Source: Cymbidium sinense (Eukaryota; Streptophyta; Magnoliopsida; Asparagales; Orchidaceae). From it: a stretch of 64,000 bases of DNA. A program made the position numbers and the translations under genes. Below are positions 13,238-27,552 of this stretch, piece after piece. The stretch spans positions 209,616,982-209,680,981 of the forward strand of contig CM038215.1 of assembly GCA_021442155.1 (NCBI GenBank), given 5' to 3'. Within the stretch, counting starts at the first letter, position 1; each line of letters begins with the position of its first letter. The notes below the pieces were generated by a model. The model was not told where the DNA came from. It searched no databases and saw nothing but the letters and a program-made list of their open reading frames with translations.

Positions 13238-13621
13238 AAAAATTATAAAAATTTAAAGGAATGTCTTAATAGGTTCTTACACCTACAAAATTTATCAAAT
13301 TTTTGGACATGATTAAACCTATTAACATGATTTAAAAATTGCTATTTTTACATTTCTAAAAATATTTATAATGCCAAAAATTCTATAAATATAATGAATT
13401 CTGAATGATTTAATACACACCTTGGAATTTTCTTGAAATTATATAAACTTAAATGCAAGTTATTTATAATTTTTATGTGAAACATCCATATTTGTAAACA
13501 TTATCATCTATCATGCTTCTAGTAAGCCAAATATTTTACTCCCAACTTAATTTGAATTATTAAGAACTATTTGGCATATTTTCTTTTTGTAATAGTAACC
13601 TACTTTCCAAATTATTTAGTT
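13238..13621. other. Unassigned AT-rich DNA
   Basis: Short AT-rich interval between the LINE and the tandem duplication. Nothing recognisable. Confidence 0.5.
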
Positions 13622-14316
13622 AATAAATTTTTAAAATTTTAAAATTCATTTATTCAAAAAAAGTTATATTAAAAGACTAAGAAAATATTTAATAATAATA
13701 GTGTTACCAAAATAATAGTAATGAATATTTATTTGAATATTCATAAATTAAATAGGTTTTATTATTAAAAGAAAAGAAGTAAATTAATGATTTAACATTT
13801 TACAATTACAATCAAGTTTATCTAGGGCAAAAATCTTATTAGAGCATTGTATTGCACTTATACCAGTACTTGGGGTCTATTTGGGTTAGTAGCAATTGTT
13901 TAAAAAAGCAACAGTGGAACTACTATAGAAGGAACTATTGAAAAAGTCAGATTGCACCTTAGAATAAGTTATATTAAAAATTTTAAAATTTCAAAATTAA
14001 TTTATTCAAATAAAGTTATTTTAAAAGATTAAAGAAAAATAATTAACAATAATAGTGTTACCAAAATAATAGTAATGAATATTTATTTGAATATTCATAA
14101 ATTAAATAGGTTTTAATATTAAATGAAAAGAGGTAAATTAATGATTTAACATTTTACTATTACAATCAAGTTTATCTAGGGAAAAACTCTTATTAACACA
14201 TTGTATTGCACTTATATGAGTACTTAGGGTCTATTTGGGGTAGCAACAATTGTTTGAAAAAGCAGCAGTGGACCTGTTATAGTAGAAACTATTGAAAAAG
14301 TTAGATTACACCTTAG
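13622..14316. repeat. Tandem duplication, two copies of about 354 bp
   Basis: Copy 1 (about 13,622-13,975) and copy 2 (about 13,976-14,316 and beyond) match base for base over long runs. The landmark GTGTTACC occurs at 13,701 and 14,055, a spacing of 354. The CCTTAG near the end of each copy keeps about the same spacing. The unit includes the first part of the MITE, so copy 1 carries a truncated MITE end (about 13,870-13,962) and copy 2 runs into the full element. Confidence 0.85.
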
Positions 14317-14460
14317 CTTTCTGACAGCTACCTCACTTAGCTAAGTCAAGTTAAAAAATGTAACTTTCCCACTGTAAATTCTCTAAAATGAGGCTAGAAA
14401 AAGTTTCCAAATGACAATGCAGTGTATTTTTGCATCGCATTGTTGCCCCCAAATGCAACC
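14227..14460. mobile_element. Tourist-like MITE (PIF/Harbinger-type)
   Basis: The left end reads GGGTCTATTTGGGG followed by TAGCAACAAT. The right end, reverse-complemented, reads GGTTGCATTTGGGGGCAACA. These are imperfect terminal inverted repeats about 234 bp apart. A TTA lies directly outside each end (14,224-14,226 and 14,461-14,463), the target duplication typical of PIF/Harbinger elements. There is no coding capacity, as expected of a MITE. Its first part is duplicated upstream by the 354-bp tandem duplication. Confidence 0.7.
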
Positions 14461-15961
14461 TTAATTACATTTATGCATTAGATTTAAAACATACAATTCA
14501 TTGTACTACTATAAAAGTTCCTATCTTGATTAATTTGATCTTAATTGGATTTCCCCTCATGGAGTCAATTATATCAATTGACCCAATTCACACTAATATC
14601 TATTCAAAAAGATTGATTGCATCAGTAGGTAAGTCAACTTAATGGGGAACACATAATTTCGGATTAGCTTGCACAACATCTTAAGATTCTAATTGCATTT
14701 TAAACTATTTAATATGATGCATATTTAATATTATGTATATTAATTCTTTCAATTGAGTTGATTTTGTAACTTGTTAATTCACTTTTTTATCAAGTTTTCA
14801 AAACTTAGTCAATTTATTTGAATATGAATTCTTACTCGTATACTTATATTTCAATAGAATAGTATTCTCTCTATCATTTCAATCATGGTTGTTTGATTAA
14901 AAAAATCTTAATGGCTAATAACACATTAGTGATTTAATCCATTTATAAAATGGTTGCACTCTTGTGATCATACTAATATCTATTTTATAAACTTAGTTAT
15001 CCTTCAAATTAAGTTCATTTTGAGTTTGTACATAATCAACTTTAGTTAAACTCCTACTTGACTGTGTTGTACCAATATGACTAAGTTAATTCATAGTTTA
15101 GTTATGTGCACTATGAAGACACCTTTGGTTTCAAGTATACATGTATACTTATTTATATTCATTCTTTTTCTTGATAGATGATTTTTATTCAATACTACCT
15201 TATAGTCTAGATATTTAGAATATTTTCTTAATTGTTCATAATCCATCTATCATTAAGTATTCATGCTATTCTTGAACACTTAAAACTTATACTTGAATAG
15301 TGATGGTTTTAACTACATAAATCATATTAATGTATTAGCAAGCATACAAAGTGATATCAATGCTTCATGTTAGATTACATCTTAATTTAGATTGTGATTA
15401 ATACATTATTATTAATACATAGTATTTCATTTGATAATAATTTTTTAATTATAATTATATCTCATGATCATTTATTGAGTTAAATTAATCTAAATCTTGC
15501 TACTTCAATTGAATTTTTTTTTTAAGAAGCATTAGGATAGTCATACTCTTATAAATAACTTGGTGAGTCATCCGAACTATATAAGTTAGCCTTAGGATAC
15601 ACTTACACTTACACACGCTTACATGGTGTGATAGTTCATAATATTTTAATTACCTAGCATAAGAAAGGTGTAGTAAGTCATCTTGATGTACAAGCCATTT
15701 GATGGTCTAGTTGAGGCTACTTTGTGTGTGAATAGAATTCTAGATTGATTGTTTTATTTACTTTTTAATGTGTTGTGATACTACATTATTTTATAGTATT
15801 AATATATATATATTTATATATATTCTTCTAGAGGTACCTAAGATATTTCCATTATTTTTATTTTACTTTTGTAAAGGTCATGTGTCAACATGTAAATGTT
15901 GTAATGGTATACATTATTTTATTTATGATACTATATTTTTTGTGTTATGTCAGCTCCATTT
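14461..15961. other. Unassigned AT-rich DNA
   Basis: No gene, RNA or named repeat recognised. It holds alternating TA/TATT near 15,798-15,825. It is the left flank of the 48-kb nest, and the same target sequence resumes at 63,966. Confidence 0.5.
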
Positions 15962-15966
15962 AGCTT
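15962..15966. repeat. Target-site duplication AGCTT, left copy (layer 1)
   Basis: AGCTT lies directly before the TGCGGTG start of the layer-1 LTR. The same five bases follow its end at 63,961-63,965, 48 kb away, which ties the three separated segments into one insertion. Confidence 0.8.
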
Positions 15967-18739
15967 TGCGGTGTTAAAAAATATGTAGAGGGGAGCCACA
16001 TAGATTTTAGGGAGTATTTATTGAAATGATCAAATACGATATCAAGAAATGAAATACCATCTCAAAATATAGAAGTATCATCCTATGATGAACTAAATCA
16101 CCTAATAAGGACTCCTAAGCATGATGGTCTATGTGTAATAGAGATCTTTATCCTACCTTACATGCATGAAGTAAGACATGGGTTTATTTTAAATAAGGTT
16201 ATAAGTTCTCTACAAGGGCAAACCCTCATAGTTAATTACATTAGAACATGAGATCTCCTAAGAAAACTCTTAATAAAAGTAGTCAATCATCGTCTTTATG
16301 GATTTTAATGACTATGATCAATGAATTACTTTGTTGGGAGAATCAAGTATAAAAACTTAAATGAGAAAAATTCTTCTCAGAAGCCAAAGGAAATATGTAG
16401 GGAGATAGAATTTAGATACTAGGAAATGTAGTAAATGCTCTACTTTATCATATAGTTAGGTTTAATATATTTGATGTGAGATTTTTTTATATTTGAGTTG
16501 ATAATTTATTTAGAATCTTAAAACTTATATCCAATAACACAAGACTGTAGAAATATCTATGAGGTGAGGACTTATACTCATAAAAATAAGAAACAAATAA
16601 CCTCTAATCCTAAATATAATAATGCTTCAGCACAAGCTATAAACACAACCTATTTCTACTAGAAAAAAATTGGGATATAATAGCATACTTTCACTTGAGA
16701 AAATGAACATCCTGACTTTTCTATACTTACAATCACCTAGTGTGCTTGCCAACTAACACCTCTTTCATTTTAAATCCATGTGGACAAGTCTCTTGTAAAT
16801 GCAAGATAGCTCGACTATTATTTATTAGGAACGAAACTAAGAGCCTACACTCACTTCTTAAGAATGTAAGAACATGATTGACATAAAAATGCTTTTAACT
16901 AATGTAATTAAATTTCAGCTTATAAGTATTTTTAGATACATAACTTATTTAAAGGACATGTGTACTCAATTATGTATATAATTAGATGTAGTTAAAAAGA
17001 GGTTATGAGTTATATCAAAAGAGAAGATGAACTTTTCCTAGAAGGTGGTTATCTATAATGGTCAGACTCTACCCCTTTTCATGCAATGGGAGAAGGGCCC
17101 AATTCAAAGAGGAATGAAGAAATATGTAATCATGATTTATAAATTCTAAAGATTTATAAATGCTTTTAATAGTTATGCTTTTGGCTTTAAGAGAGTAAAG
17201 TTATGAGTTATATTCATTAAATTTGAGTTCATTAATTAATGTTGGGTAGAATACTTTTATTATAGAAGCATACCACATAAACTAGGCTTTTATAACATCA
17301 ACAAAAAGATCACACAAATAAACCTATAAAACCATGTTGTTCTATTACACACCCAAAATAAACACATAAAAGTATATTCAATTAATTAAAGAGAAAGGTC
17401 AGTGATGTCGGGATCCACTATACATTATAAAAGAAAAGAATAAAAATAGGTAGGCTTTGCTATATAGCCCAATTTATGCTAAACATTACATAAAATAAAG
17501 TTAGTGGGGGTTTTCATATCTTTATCTCCAAGTGTTGGGTGTTATAGGCTTCACAGGGCCTCCCAAGTCAAAGCTTTCTAGCCACTGCTCATCATAAATT
17601 CCATGAATCTAACCCTAATCTTAATATAAATAAATTACATTAAAGTTTTTAAAAATAAAGTCTAACTTTACTTATAAAATAGAGGTTAGTTAGAATATAC
17701 ATGCACACCAAAGTAGTTATATTCTATACTTCACACTAGCCAGTGTCCAAGTCTACTTGTCTTACTAGGTTATGCTCGGGGTGTATAGCACCTAAAAGTA
17801 AAATTCATTAATTTAAACTTATTACAACATCCCTTTTTTATTGCAAAAAATCACCTATAAAAATAGTTTTAGTCTAATATCACATTAACATCTAGTCTAA
17901 AATATTACATAACAAAATAATAAATCAATTCACAATGAAGCATCATCCTAACTTAATACTAGTATCCATGGCCTATCAATCTAAATTGTGAGCTAAGACT
18001 AGTGTGGTATATATGACAAAGCCACACTTTAATGTTTAAGTTGTATTATGTAATCTGAGATTTAATTTATTAGCAAGGATGACCATGATGTATATGATTA
18101 ATAATGTAGATATAGATTTTACATTATGGATTTAGCTCTTAATTCAAGTTGGTCTTAAAGTTTTAAAGAGCATAAATGTTTTGGATTTAATTTGGATGTA
18201 ACCCATTCCTTTTCAAAACCCTAATCCTAAGCTAGAACTAAAGAGGTGAATTTTTTGAGTTTTAATCATTTTAATGAAGGGTTAAGTTATGATTAAGTCT
18301 TAAATTTGAATTAAGTTTAAATGATGTTAAAATTATATGATAGACATTTTAGGATTAATGGGCATAAGTTATGATTCTTTTTATGACACCTATCTAACTT
18401 TCTTCATCACTTTAATATATTCTTTTCAAATATCATTTTCATTTTTATAATTAGGAAAATACTTCAATTCCAACTTTCCTCATCACTTTAATATCTTCTT
18501 TTCAAATACCATTTTAATTTTTATAACTAGGAAGATACTTTATTTTATTTAAATGTTATTTATAGATGTTTCACTCATGCATGCATGTATGTATGTGTAT
18601 TCCATCTTTAACATTAATTAATAGTTTAAACAAGGAATGCATGTGTATATATATGGACATGTATGTATTTTATAAAAGAAAATTAAACATCTACATATAT
18701 GAATATCCATACATATATACAATACATTTATAAGAACGT

Positions 18740-19040
18740 GTCATTGTTAAATGAGAAGGTGAGGCATCAAGACCTCATTTGGACCAGTAACCCTATACCA
18801 TTGGGTGTCCAGACTATATACTTACTTCTTATCTATATGTATATAAATATGTATGCAAATGAATATGTTGATTTAAGAATTTTTATAATCCTAAGTTTGA
18901 AAAGTGATTTAATCTACATATGAATTTCTCTTAGAATTTTCTTAGGTACTTACCATTATTAAATCAGAAGGTTGAAGTATTAAGACCTCCTTTAGATTAG
19001 TAGCCTTATGCCTTTGGGTGTCAAGACTATATACCTTAGA
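18740..19040 (-). repeat. Internal LTR tandem repeat, two copies (layer 1)
   Basis: Two copies of the AGTCT(T/G)GACA-type core are spaced 213 bp apart (GGGTGTC at 18,803 and 19,016). The core is in the opposite orientation to the same repeat in the minus-strand LTRs, as expected. Copies are diverged. Confidence 0.7.
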
Positions 19041-19219
19041 GATACATTGATGATACAATTGGTTATGATATCTTAATTATCTTATTTATTATTTTAAACT
19101 TATATATACATAATTCACATAAAAGGAAAATAGTTTTAAGATTTACTAATGATAATAACATTAATGATATAAACATGATATTTGAGATTTTGAACATGAA
19201 TGTATATGGGTTTGAATTT

Positions 19220-19222
<3 letters not shown>

Positions 19223-19252
<30 letters not shown>
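19223..19252. repeat. (AT)n microsatellite
   Basis: About 15 uninterrupted AT units. It lies close to the 3' side of the layer-1 5' segment, 26 bases before the insertion point of the next element. Confidence 0.95.
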
Positions 19253-19255
<3 letters not shown>

Positions 19256-21389
19256 AGTGGATGAAGAAAAAGTGTCATTATTTACCTCATTTTTAGTGAG
19301 GTTGACAACCCTCCTATTATACCAGGATTTATTCTAGGCACTAAGGTTCACTTAACCTCAAGTGAGGTTAATAATCACCATTATCTCAATAAATTAGGAT
19401 CTCCAACCTTAGATTAAAAGCTTCTTAATTAGACACTTAATATTGTGATTAGTGACTAAGTGCATGATCTCAACTAAAGCATAAATGAAAATAATAAATT
19501 AAACTAAAATCTGAATTCAATTGAACCCGAATTAAGATAATTGAGTTTGATTAACTGAATTAACCCATTTGGGCTCAAGGTCATCTAAATTCAAGAAAAT
19601 CTAATAAAATCAAACTAAACCAAAAAATCAATACATAAGTACAAATGAATTCAAAAATAAATTCTGATAGTGTTCAAAGTGGTCAATCGAGTCGTTTGAC
19701 TTAGAGTTGACCCATGTTGGCCATCAAGTTGAGAGTCAAACTAATCAAAATTTGGTCAATTTAATTAATTCTAACTGCTCAAATTTATTAAATTAATATG
19801 ATAGAACATGAAACTAAATAAATTGGAAGCCAATGATCACTCAAATAGCCTAATTAGGTCACCTAGTCTAAGCGAACCCAAATGGACCCTATTGAACCTA
19901 GACTCAAAATAAATCAAAATTAATTCAAATTACATATTTTAAAATCACATTTGAACATAATTTGGCTCTTCCTTAAGCTTGATTTGGTCGGATTGGCCAC
20001 CAAACCCGATTCGACCCATTAAGCTCAATTTAGGCCAAAATGAACCTACATCAAAATTAAATCCAAATTAATTAAAATAAATTGCTTCAAATCACTTCAA
20101 ATACTTAATCGGGTGAAATTAAATCTTAAATATACTTTAGTTTGAGTCATATCAATCATTTAATTCAAATGAACTCAACCTAGCTCATTCAACTCAATTT
20201 AGGTCAAAATAGATTCAAATAAAAACCAACTCTAAATCAATCAAAATCAATTGCTCTAAATTATTCCAAATGCTCAATCAAACATGATTATAACCCAATC
20301 TAAATATAATTGAGCTAAATTGATGCATTGAACCTAACTTGACTCAGTCAAGTCAAATGGGTCAAGATAGGTTCAAACCAATTCAATCAAACCTAAATGG
20401 ACTCAATCCACACCCAAAACCTATCACATGGAGGCTAACACTTCAGCCCATGTGGAGTGGAGCTTCAAGTCAATAATGGAGGCCAATAGTAGATAGAAAA
20501 ATCAATGACAAGATGCCAAAAATCCAAGATCCACTTAAACACAAGCCATATCTCCGCTAGGCTAACATCTAGTAGGCTCTAAAGTCACTAAACCATTGAA
20601 TTTGACTTTTCTAGGCCTCCTCCTAGCTGGCCATCTCTCCCCAACCACCATTAATAATGATTTTTGGCCACCAATAAAAGTATGGGGATAGAAAGCCCAT
20701 TTTTCCTCTTAGTTGGCTCAAAATAATTCCTAGAGCTCCTCTGATCAAAACCATACCACACCTTCCCTTTCCACACATAAATAATGAATTCTAGCCAAAT
20801 TTTGGCAAAGAGGTAGCAGCCATCGGCAAAGGAGATGATCGATAGGAAGGCAAGAGGGCGTATTCTTTCTAGAGCTTCATCTCATGTTTAGGAGCATATT
20901 CAAATCGAGAAATCTATCAAACGCCGGCTCCAGCAAGGAAATTTCTTCAAAAACTTTAGAAAATCCATAGGTTCTTTATTTGGCAAATACTCATGTGATT
21001 CTAGGAAAATCCTTTAGATTTCATTTGCATTTATTTTCTCCTGGCCATACAGTGCGAATAGACCTGATTTTTGACAAGTTCATGAAAAAATTGGGGTTCA
21101 GACGACCTCCTTGAGATGAGAATCCCATCCACCTGATCATCTTCTTGTCAGTTGGGAGAAAAAAGGTCCCTGGGCCATTCGATCCCCTATTTATGTGATG
21201 GACAGCTCAGATTAGAAAGCATTTTAGATTTAATTCTCACCTTTGGATCGATGGGTATAACTCAAGATTTGTCTGATCTAACCTAAGATTTCCCACTCAA
21301 AAAGCTACATCAGCACCATTGGACCAATGACCATTCAGCAAACATGAATGCGGCTTAGTCAGCGCTGTCTGGGTTAAGTAAGAAAATCT

Positions 21390-24100
21390 TGGATTTTTTT
21401 AATTTAAAAGTACTAAAGATACCTAAAACTTCAAAAAATCATAAAAAAAGAAAAATACTCATCGAAAAATTACAAATAAGCTTGTTGGATTTATTTTTTC
21501 AAGAAGAATCTAATGCGCATAAAAGCCCCAATTTTTATTTATTATTTTAAGCTTAATTTAGGTTTTAGTGAAAATCAAATTCTCTTAATTGATCCTAGAA
21601 TAATGATCAAATTAATCTAAAATTTTTAGGGGACTAAATTGAGGTCACAATACATCTACCATAAAAATTCCAGTTTTAAATGATGAGTATATTAAATGTT
21701 ATTTAATTTCAAAGTTTAAATACCCATTTTTGTAAATAAATAATTAAAATTGAAGGAAATTAAGAAAAAAATGATCAAATTAATTAAAACCATTATAAAT
21801 GACTCAAGTAAACTTGATAAAAAAAAATATTAAAATCCTTTAAATATCATTAAACCTCTAATGATCTAATTAAGTGATTAATCAAATTAAATAAATAAAT
21901 TAATTGACTTGAACTTAGAAAAATCACAATAAATCAACCAAAACTCTAAAAATTTTAAATAAGCCCTCTTTGAATTTTTCTTCCAAAGAGGAATTCAATA
22001 AAATTGAAAGCCCTAATTAGTTCCTAATATATTAGGTTTACTTAATTTTTATTAGAACATAAAAACCTTAATTAACCCCAAATTACACTTCTGATTATGA
22101 TGAAACTTTAAGCACATGAAACTGAACAAAACCCTATGTACCATAAAACCTTCAAGACAAACTAATGAATAGATTAAAAGTTATCAAATTTTAAAGTTCA
22201 AGTGTCTAATTTTATGAAATAATTAATTTAAAAGCCTAGAAAATCATAGAAATCATTAAAATAGGTTAAATCACTTTAATTAACATCAAAGAACCTTAAG
22301 AAAATAAAGTAATGCTCTAAATCTTGATAAACCTAAAAAAACAACTTAAAATTATAGTTTTAATTAATCAACATTAATTGAGTATCAAAACTAAATTACA
22401 TATAAAAAATTAAATATCAAGCCATATTCATGAATAAAATAACGCTTAAACCCCATTAACCAAATCCCAAATTAAATAAAGCAAATATCACATAATCTTT
22501 CAGTTGAACTAGATTAAACTTAAATCCAACATAAATTTGAACTTAATCAAACTAATAAGACTCATATAAAAATAATTAAATTTTAGCTTGATTAAATGAA
22601 CCTAAAATATCAAATCATCAATTACACCATTAATCTAAATACATAAAACCAAATTAAATAAAAAATAAAAATTTTTTATAACTACTTTACCTAATCTTAA
22701 TTAAATTTATAAAAGATTAATTAAATTATAATTAAATTTTGATTTAGCCAATCACAACCAAATTAATTAATCTTCAATCAAACAGGTCGAATAATCTCAA
22801 TTAAGCTTAATACCCATTATCTAGCCAAATTTAACCATTTAAAAAAATTAATCATTTAAATAGAAACGAAACTTGATTGATTATTAATCTAATCTCAATT
22901 AAAAGTATTAATTAATTATAACTAGCCCATTAACTAATAATTAAGATCAAACCTTAATTAATTAGATAGTGAAATTTTAAAATAGATTGATCAACCATTC
23001 AATTAAACTAAATTAAATTGAACAAGACAATAAAATAATTCTTAAATCAAACTTAACCTAAATTGAATTCTTAATTATAAATATTTATTAAAATTAAATC
23101 AATCATGATTAATTAAATTATTAATTAAAATTTTATTAATCTAATTAAACTTCAACCAAATCAAATCCAATGTAATTAAGATTGGCTTTATTCAATTCAA
23201 CATATAATCAAGTTAGATTTAATTTAACATATTTGAACACGTTGAATTAATTAATCATTAAACATATAGGTCTAATAATAAAATTTAAACATGAACTATT
23301 AATTAAAATATTAATCGAACTCTAATGAACATAATAGGTGAATATGGTTAAATGAAACTCTAATTATAAATAATTAAACTTAATTGAAATTAAAGAGAGC
23401 CTTTAATTTGTTTAATCCAATCAAGTCAATGAACAAATTAACCATAATCAAATCAAATAAGCTAAGATTAAAAAATAAACCTCAAAGTTATTAAATTACA
23501 TCAAATTAATATCAATTACAAACAACATCAAACTAAATTAGTTAATATAAAAATTGAACAAATCAAATAAGCCAAATGAAGTCAAATAAAATAAATGAAG
23601 ACCAAACTAAACTAAATAGTTATAAGACTAAAATAATCGTGCATGATCAAAGTACTAAACTTAACAAATGATTAAACACTTAATTGGGACCCAAATAAAA
23701 GATCACATTAAACATCAATCAAATCATAAGTCAATTAAATTGAAATATATTCATCGATCCAAATTGAGCTTAAATGAGATGATAAGATTAATAAACCTAA
23801 ACAACATCAAAATAAAATAATCAATACTAATCACATATTATTGAAATTAAAACCCAAAAGAAAAGATTAGTTATTAATTCAAAGGATATTGAATTATCAA
23901 AATCTAATCAAATCAAACTAAAGTCTTATAAATTCAAAGTCAATATCATCAATCAAAACACATGAGGTTAAACAAACTCAAACTTTGAAACCCAAACCAA
24001 TTAGTATGTGCTTAGTTAATCTAAGGATCTTTAGTGAAATTATGATTCTCCATTGGTGTGGAAAATTATAAAAGTAATTAGCTTAATCTTGTTAAATCAA
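21390..24100 (-). other. AT-rich spacer of the layer-2 LTR
   Basis: About 2.7 kb dominated by A, T and short AATTAATTAA-like words, with no gene and no clear tandem structure. The matching spacer is about 1 kb in the copy at 32,074-39,514 and about 1.6 kb in the 4.9-kb LTRs. It accounts for much of the length difference between copies. Confidence 0.6.
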
Positions 24101-24827
24101 TTATTTATTAAACATGAGCTTAATTACATTAGAATTCTTAGGACATTACAAATTTTATTTTTCAAGCATATCATCATGATTTGTGGGCTTTTGCTTAAAG
24201 GTAATCAAATTAAGAGATTTTTGGGAGTGTAATTAAATGGATCATTGATGAGCCAAACTTAATAAATTCATAAAAAACACTTAAATTCTCTTTAAATTTA
24301 TTAACAAACAAACATGGACATGGGTTGAACATTAACTTTTGTTTCTTGTCTTTACGATTAAATAACTCAAAACCATAAAACTAAAATCCTAAAAAAACTT
24401 TGATTAGGCTTAAGGTATGGTTATTTAATGTGATTGTCCTTAAATTTTAATGAAGCTAAATGAATCATTTTATGATGTAATTATTTTGTTTCAATTATCA
24501 CAAATTTGCATTCCATATGTTTCATATATCCATGCTTTAAATTTAGAAAGAATATATTACATTTAATTTCATGATGTGAAAAGATATAAATATATGGTGT
24601 GATTATTATCACTAATAAATTTTAAATTATTTTCTCTCTTTAATAAATAATCATATGTTAGTTATTAATCAAATAATTTTGATCTAAACTTTGTATTTGC
24701 AAATTTTATTATAAATGATAAAATAAAATGAAGCTTACTTGTCTTTCATGCTTGAAAGAATAATAACATGCAACTTTTCATAATTTCATCTTTATATTTA
24801 TGTATTTGTATATGTGTATTTGGTCTA

Positions 24828-24925
24828 AAAGTATATAGTTTGGACATCCCAGAACACGAGGCTTTGAGTAACTCTAAGGAGGTCTTAGATAACCTCACTT
24901 TCTTAGTTTATCAATTGTACGTACA
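24828..24925 (-). repeat. Internal LTR repeat core, single copy
   Basis: One copy of the core TATAGTTTGGACATCC...GAGGCTTTGAG...GGAGGTC...ACCTCACTTTC is seen. Other LTR copies in this window carry two or three, so this copy has the minimum. Confidence 0.7.
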
Positions 24926-27552
24926 GGTATAGTTTCTTACATGCTTTTACGTGTGTATAAATGTGAAATGAAATTCCCTTTGGTATAAAATTCATGCATA
25001 TTCACACTTCAAGTGTGTTTAAAAGAAATATATAGATATATAGAATATATGTATATGCATTCAATTAAAATTAAGTAAAGTAAAATAGTGATGTATATTG
25101 ATAATGAAGCTAAGATAACAAAACATTACTCATTTTATTATGATTTGGCTTCATTAATCTTTAGACATCTTTCATGTTTAAATAACACTCATTAAGTCAA
25201 ATCCAAACATAGGTTTAATTAAAATTCATGAGTGTTTCATTAAATGACTTAAAAGTTATAAAAATTCATCCAATAGAATCAACTTAAGGTAAGAGATTAA
25301 AGAGAATCAACTCTCTTTATTCTCTTTATAATATTAAATTACAATTAAGAAACAAACAAGAAAAATATAATTTAAAATATTACCTAAACTTTAAACAACT
25401 TAAAGTATAGCCATCATTGATAAAGAATTTGAACATTCAATCATTAGAAAATCCTAACTCTAAAGTTTAATTAAGATACCACACTTGACCTTAACATACA
25501 CATTAGACTACTAAGTCACCGATCTTAGTATTAGGTTAGGATAATGATTATTGTGGTGATGTGTTTTATTTTGTGAGGCAATATTTTAAATTGAATGTTA
25601 GGATTGTTTGTGCATAGACTAGATGTTAGGACAATATTAGACTAATGATGTCTTCCACAGGGGATTATGTTTAAGTGACCACTGTAATAATAATCAAACA
25701 TAAATACTTTTACTTGCAAGTGCTGCTTAAGTCCCTAAGCATGCTTCATTTGGACTGGTGGGCTTGGTTACCCGTAGGTAAGGTGCTAAGTTCAAATTTA
25801 TGAAATATAACTACTTAGTTTGCATGCTTGTTAAGCTAATATTTATTTTTTAGGTGTATTTAAATTTTCCTTTTATAAAAATATAATTTTACAATAGGAT
25901 TAGGATTAGTGATATAAGGTTTGAGTAGTGGCTAGAAGGAATAAGACCTATGAGGCCCCGTGAAGCCTGGAGTACTTCAACCCTAGAAGTGAAGATGAAA
26001 AAAAAAAAGGTTTGAAGACCCCACAATTTTCATTTCAATTTGTAACTTAATTTGTAATCCGGGTTGTATAAGGATAAAGCTCGGCTACCCAATTTCTTTT
26101 CTTTTCTGGGGTGTATAGTGGTATCCAATCGCATCCTTTTATTCTTTTATGTGATTAATGTTTGATTATTGTGTTTATGTTGATTGCATAATAAAAATGA
26201 CATGCATTTTATAAGTTTATTAAAGTGTGATTGTTTGTTATGTGGCTTGAATACAATAGGCTCTTCAAAGAAAATTAAATTTTTACCTCAATTTAGCAAC
26301 TCTAATTAAAAATAAAAAATTATGGAACTCACAATTTCATCTTAAAGCTTAGGAAGTTAATCAAGAGAACAAAAGATTTAGTAACCTCTTAGCTTTATGG
26401 TTGTATGTTATAATAACATGCATGCATATTGTTTCACTCTTACAAATAAAGGATATCCACTCTTGCACGATAGGGGGTATGCTTAACCTATTAGAGCAGT
26501 CCCTTATAGTAGAGAACACCCTTTATCTTTGATTTAACTTATAACCATTTTTTATCATGCATATAAGCATAAACTGCTAAGCCTGAGTCCAAAATGAATA
26601 GTTAAAATGAAATAAAATATGTAAATTTTACTACATCAGTTTGGGTCATAATTTGCACACCCATCATGATATAGTCTCTTAGGGAGTGAGTTTAAGATTC
26701 TTGATTCTTTTCTAATTAATAATAGCCTAACCATATTGCACTTACATAAGACTGGACCATAAGGATTTGAATTATAGGAGAAGTTAGTTGGCAGCCACTC
26801 CAGGCAGTTGTAAGTCAAAAAGAGTATGGATTGGTTCGTTCTCTCTAGTGAAAATGAACCATTTTATCCTATTTTCTTCAAGCAGATTTAGGTCGAACTC
26901 TTAGCCTATGCAAGAGTACTTTAGATATAAGTTCAAAGGTGACCTGTTTCTCTTTTATTAGAAATAAATCTCCAATGCTTAGGCATTTCCATAATCTTGT
27001 GTTATTGGGATATAAGTCCTAATTTTTTTAATAAAATGTCAATTTAAACAATCATAATTTTTTACTTAAAAAATGTAAAGCCCAATAATAAGATAGTTGG
27101 AGTGTTTATTAGGTTTCCTAGTATCCAGATTCATTCCCTTCTTACTCTCGATTAGATTCTATTAAGAACTCTTCCTAATTGAGTCTTCCCACTTGATTCT
27201 CAAAATTACCAAACCTTTGATACCAAGCTTTGAAATCTATGGAGATGTTAGCAAATTGAGAGTATTCTTAGGAGATTCACACCTTCTAAGATGTAATTAA
27301 TTATAGAAGTTTTCTCTATAGGGAACTTAAGAACCTAGCTTAAAATAGACTCTTTTTTACCTCATCCATGTGAAATAGAAGAAAAATCTCTAGTATATCA
27401 AAGACCCATTAGCCTTAGTAGTCCTTATTAAGTAATTGAATCCATTAAAGGTAATATATTTATCTTTCAAGATAATATTATTATCTCTTAATGATGTATT
27501 TGATTACCTAAAAAAGAACCCCCAAGATCTGCATGGAAATAAAATTCCAACA

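Larger units (their letters stand above)
15967..19278 (+). mobile_element. Layer-1 giant LTR, 5' segment (1 of 3)
   Basis: This begins TGCGGTGTT, the family 5' terminus, and follows the same order of landmarks as the other copies. The first 1.8 kb is shared with the 6,684 and 39,611 copies, then comes the GCACCTAAAAG landmark near 17,790, then two copies of the internal tandem repeat. It stops at 19,278, where a minus-strand copy begins. By position in the family it resumes at 27,553. It has no coding capacity. The three segments add up to about 7.8 kb, so this is a solo LTR with no internal domain attached. Confidence 0.8.
19279..27552 (-). mobile_element. Layer-2 giant solo LTR, 8.3 kb
   Basis: Read on the minus strand it starts TGTTGGAATTTTA at 27,552 and ends ...GAGGTAAATA at 19,279. 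GTCAT (19,274-19,278) and ATCAT (27,553-27,557) flank it, a five-base duplication with one mismatch. Landmarks in minus-strand order are the 5' block to about 25,500, one copy of the 250-bp core near 24,830, an AT-rich spacer at 21,400-24,100, the CpG-bearing block at about 21,100-21,380, the TTGACC/GGTCAA zone at about 19,680-20,380, then the terminal hairpin region. No ORF of note is present. It is inserted into the layer-1 LTR, whose own sequence resumes at 27,553. Confidence 0.82.

Noticed and set aside
14227..14460. MITE as a hAT-type element
   Set aside because: No 8-bp duplication is visible. TTA on both sides fits PIF/Harbinger better.
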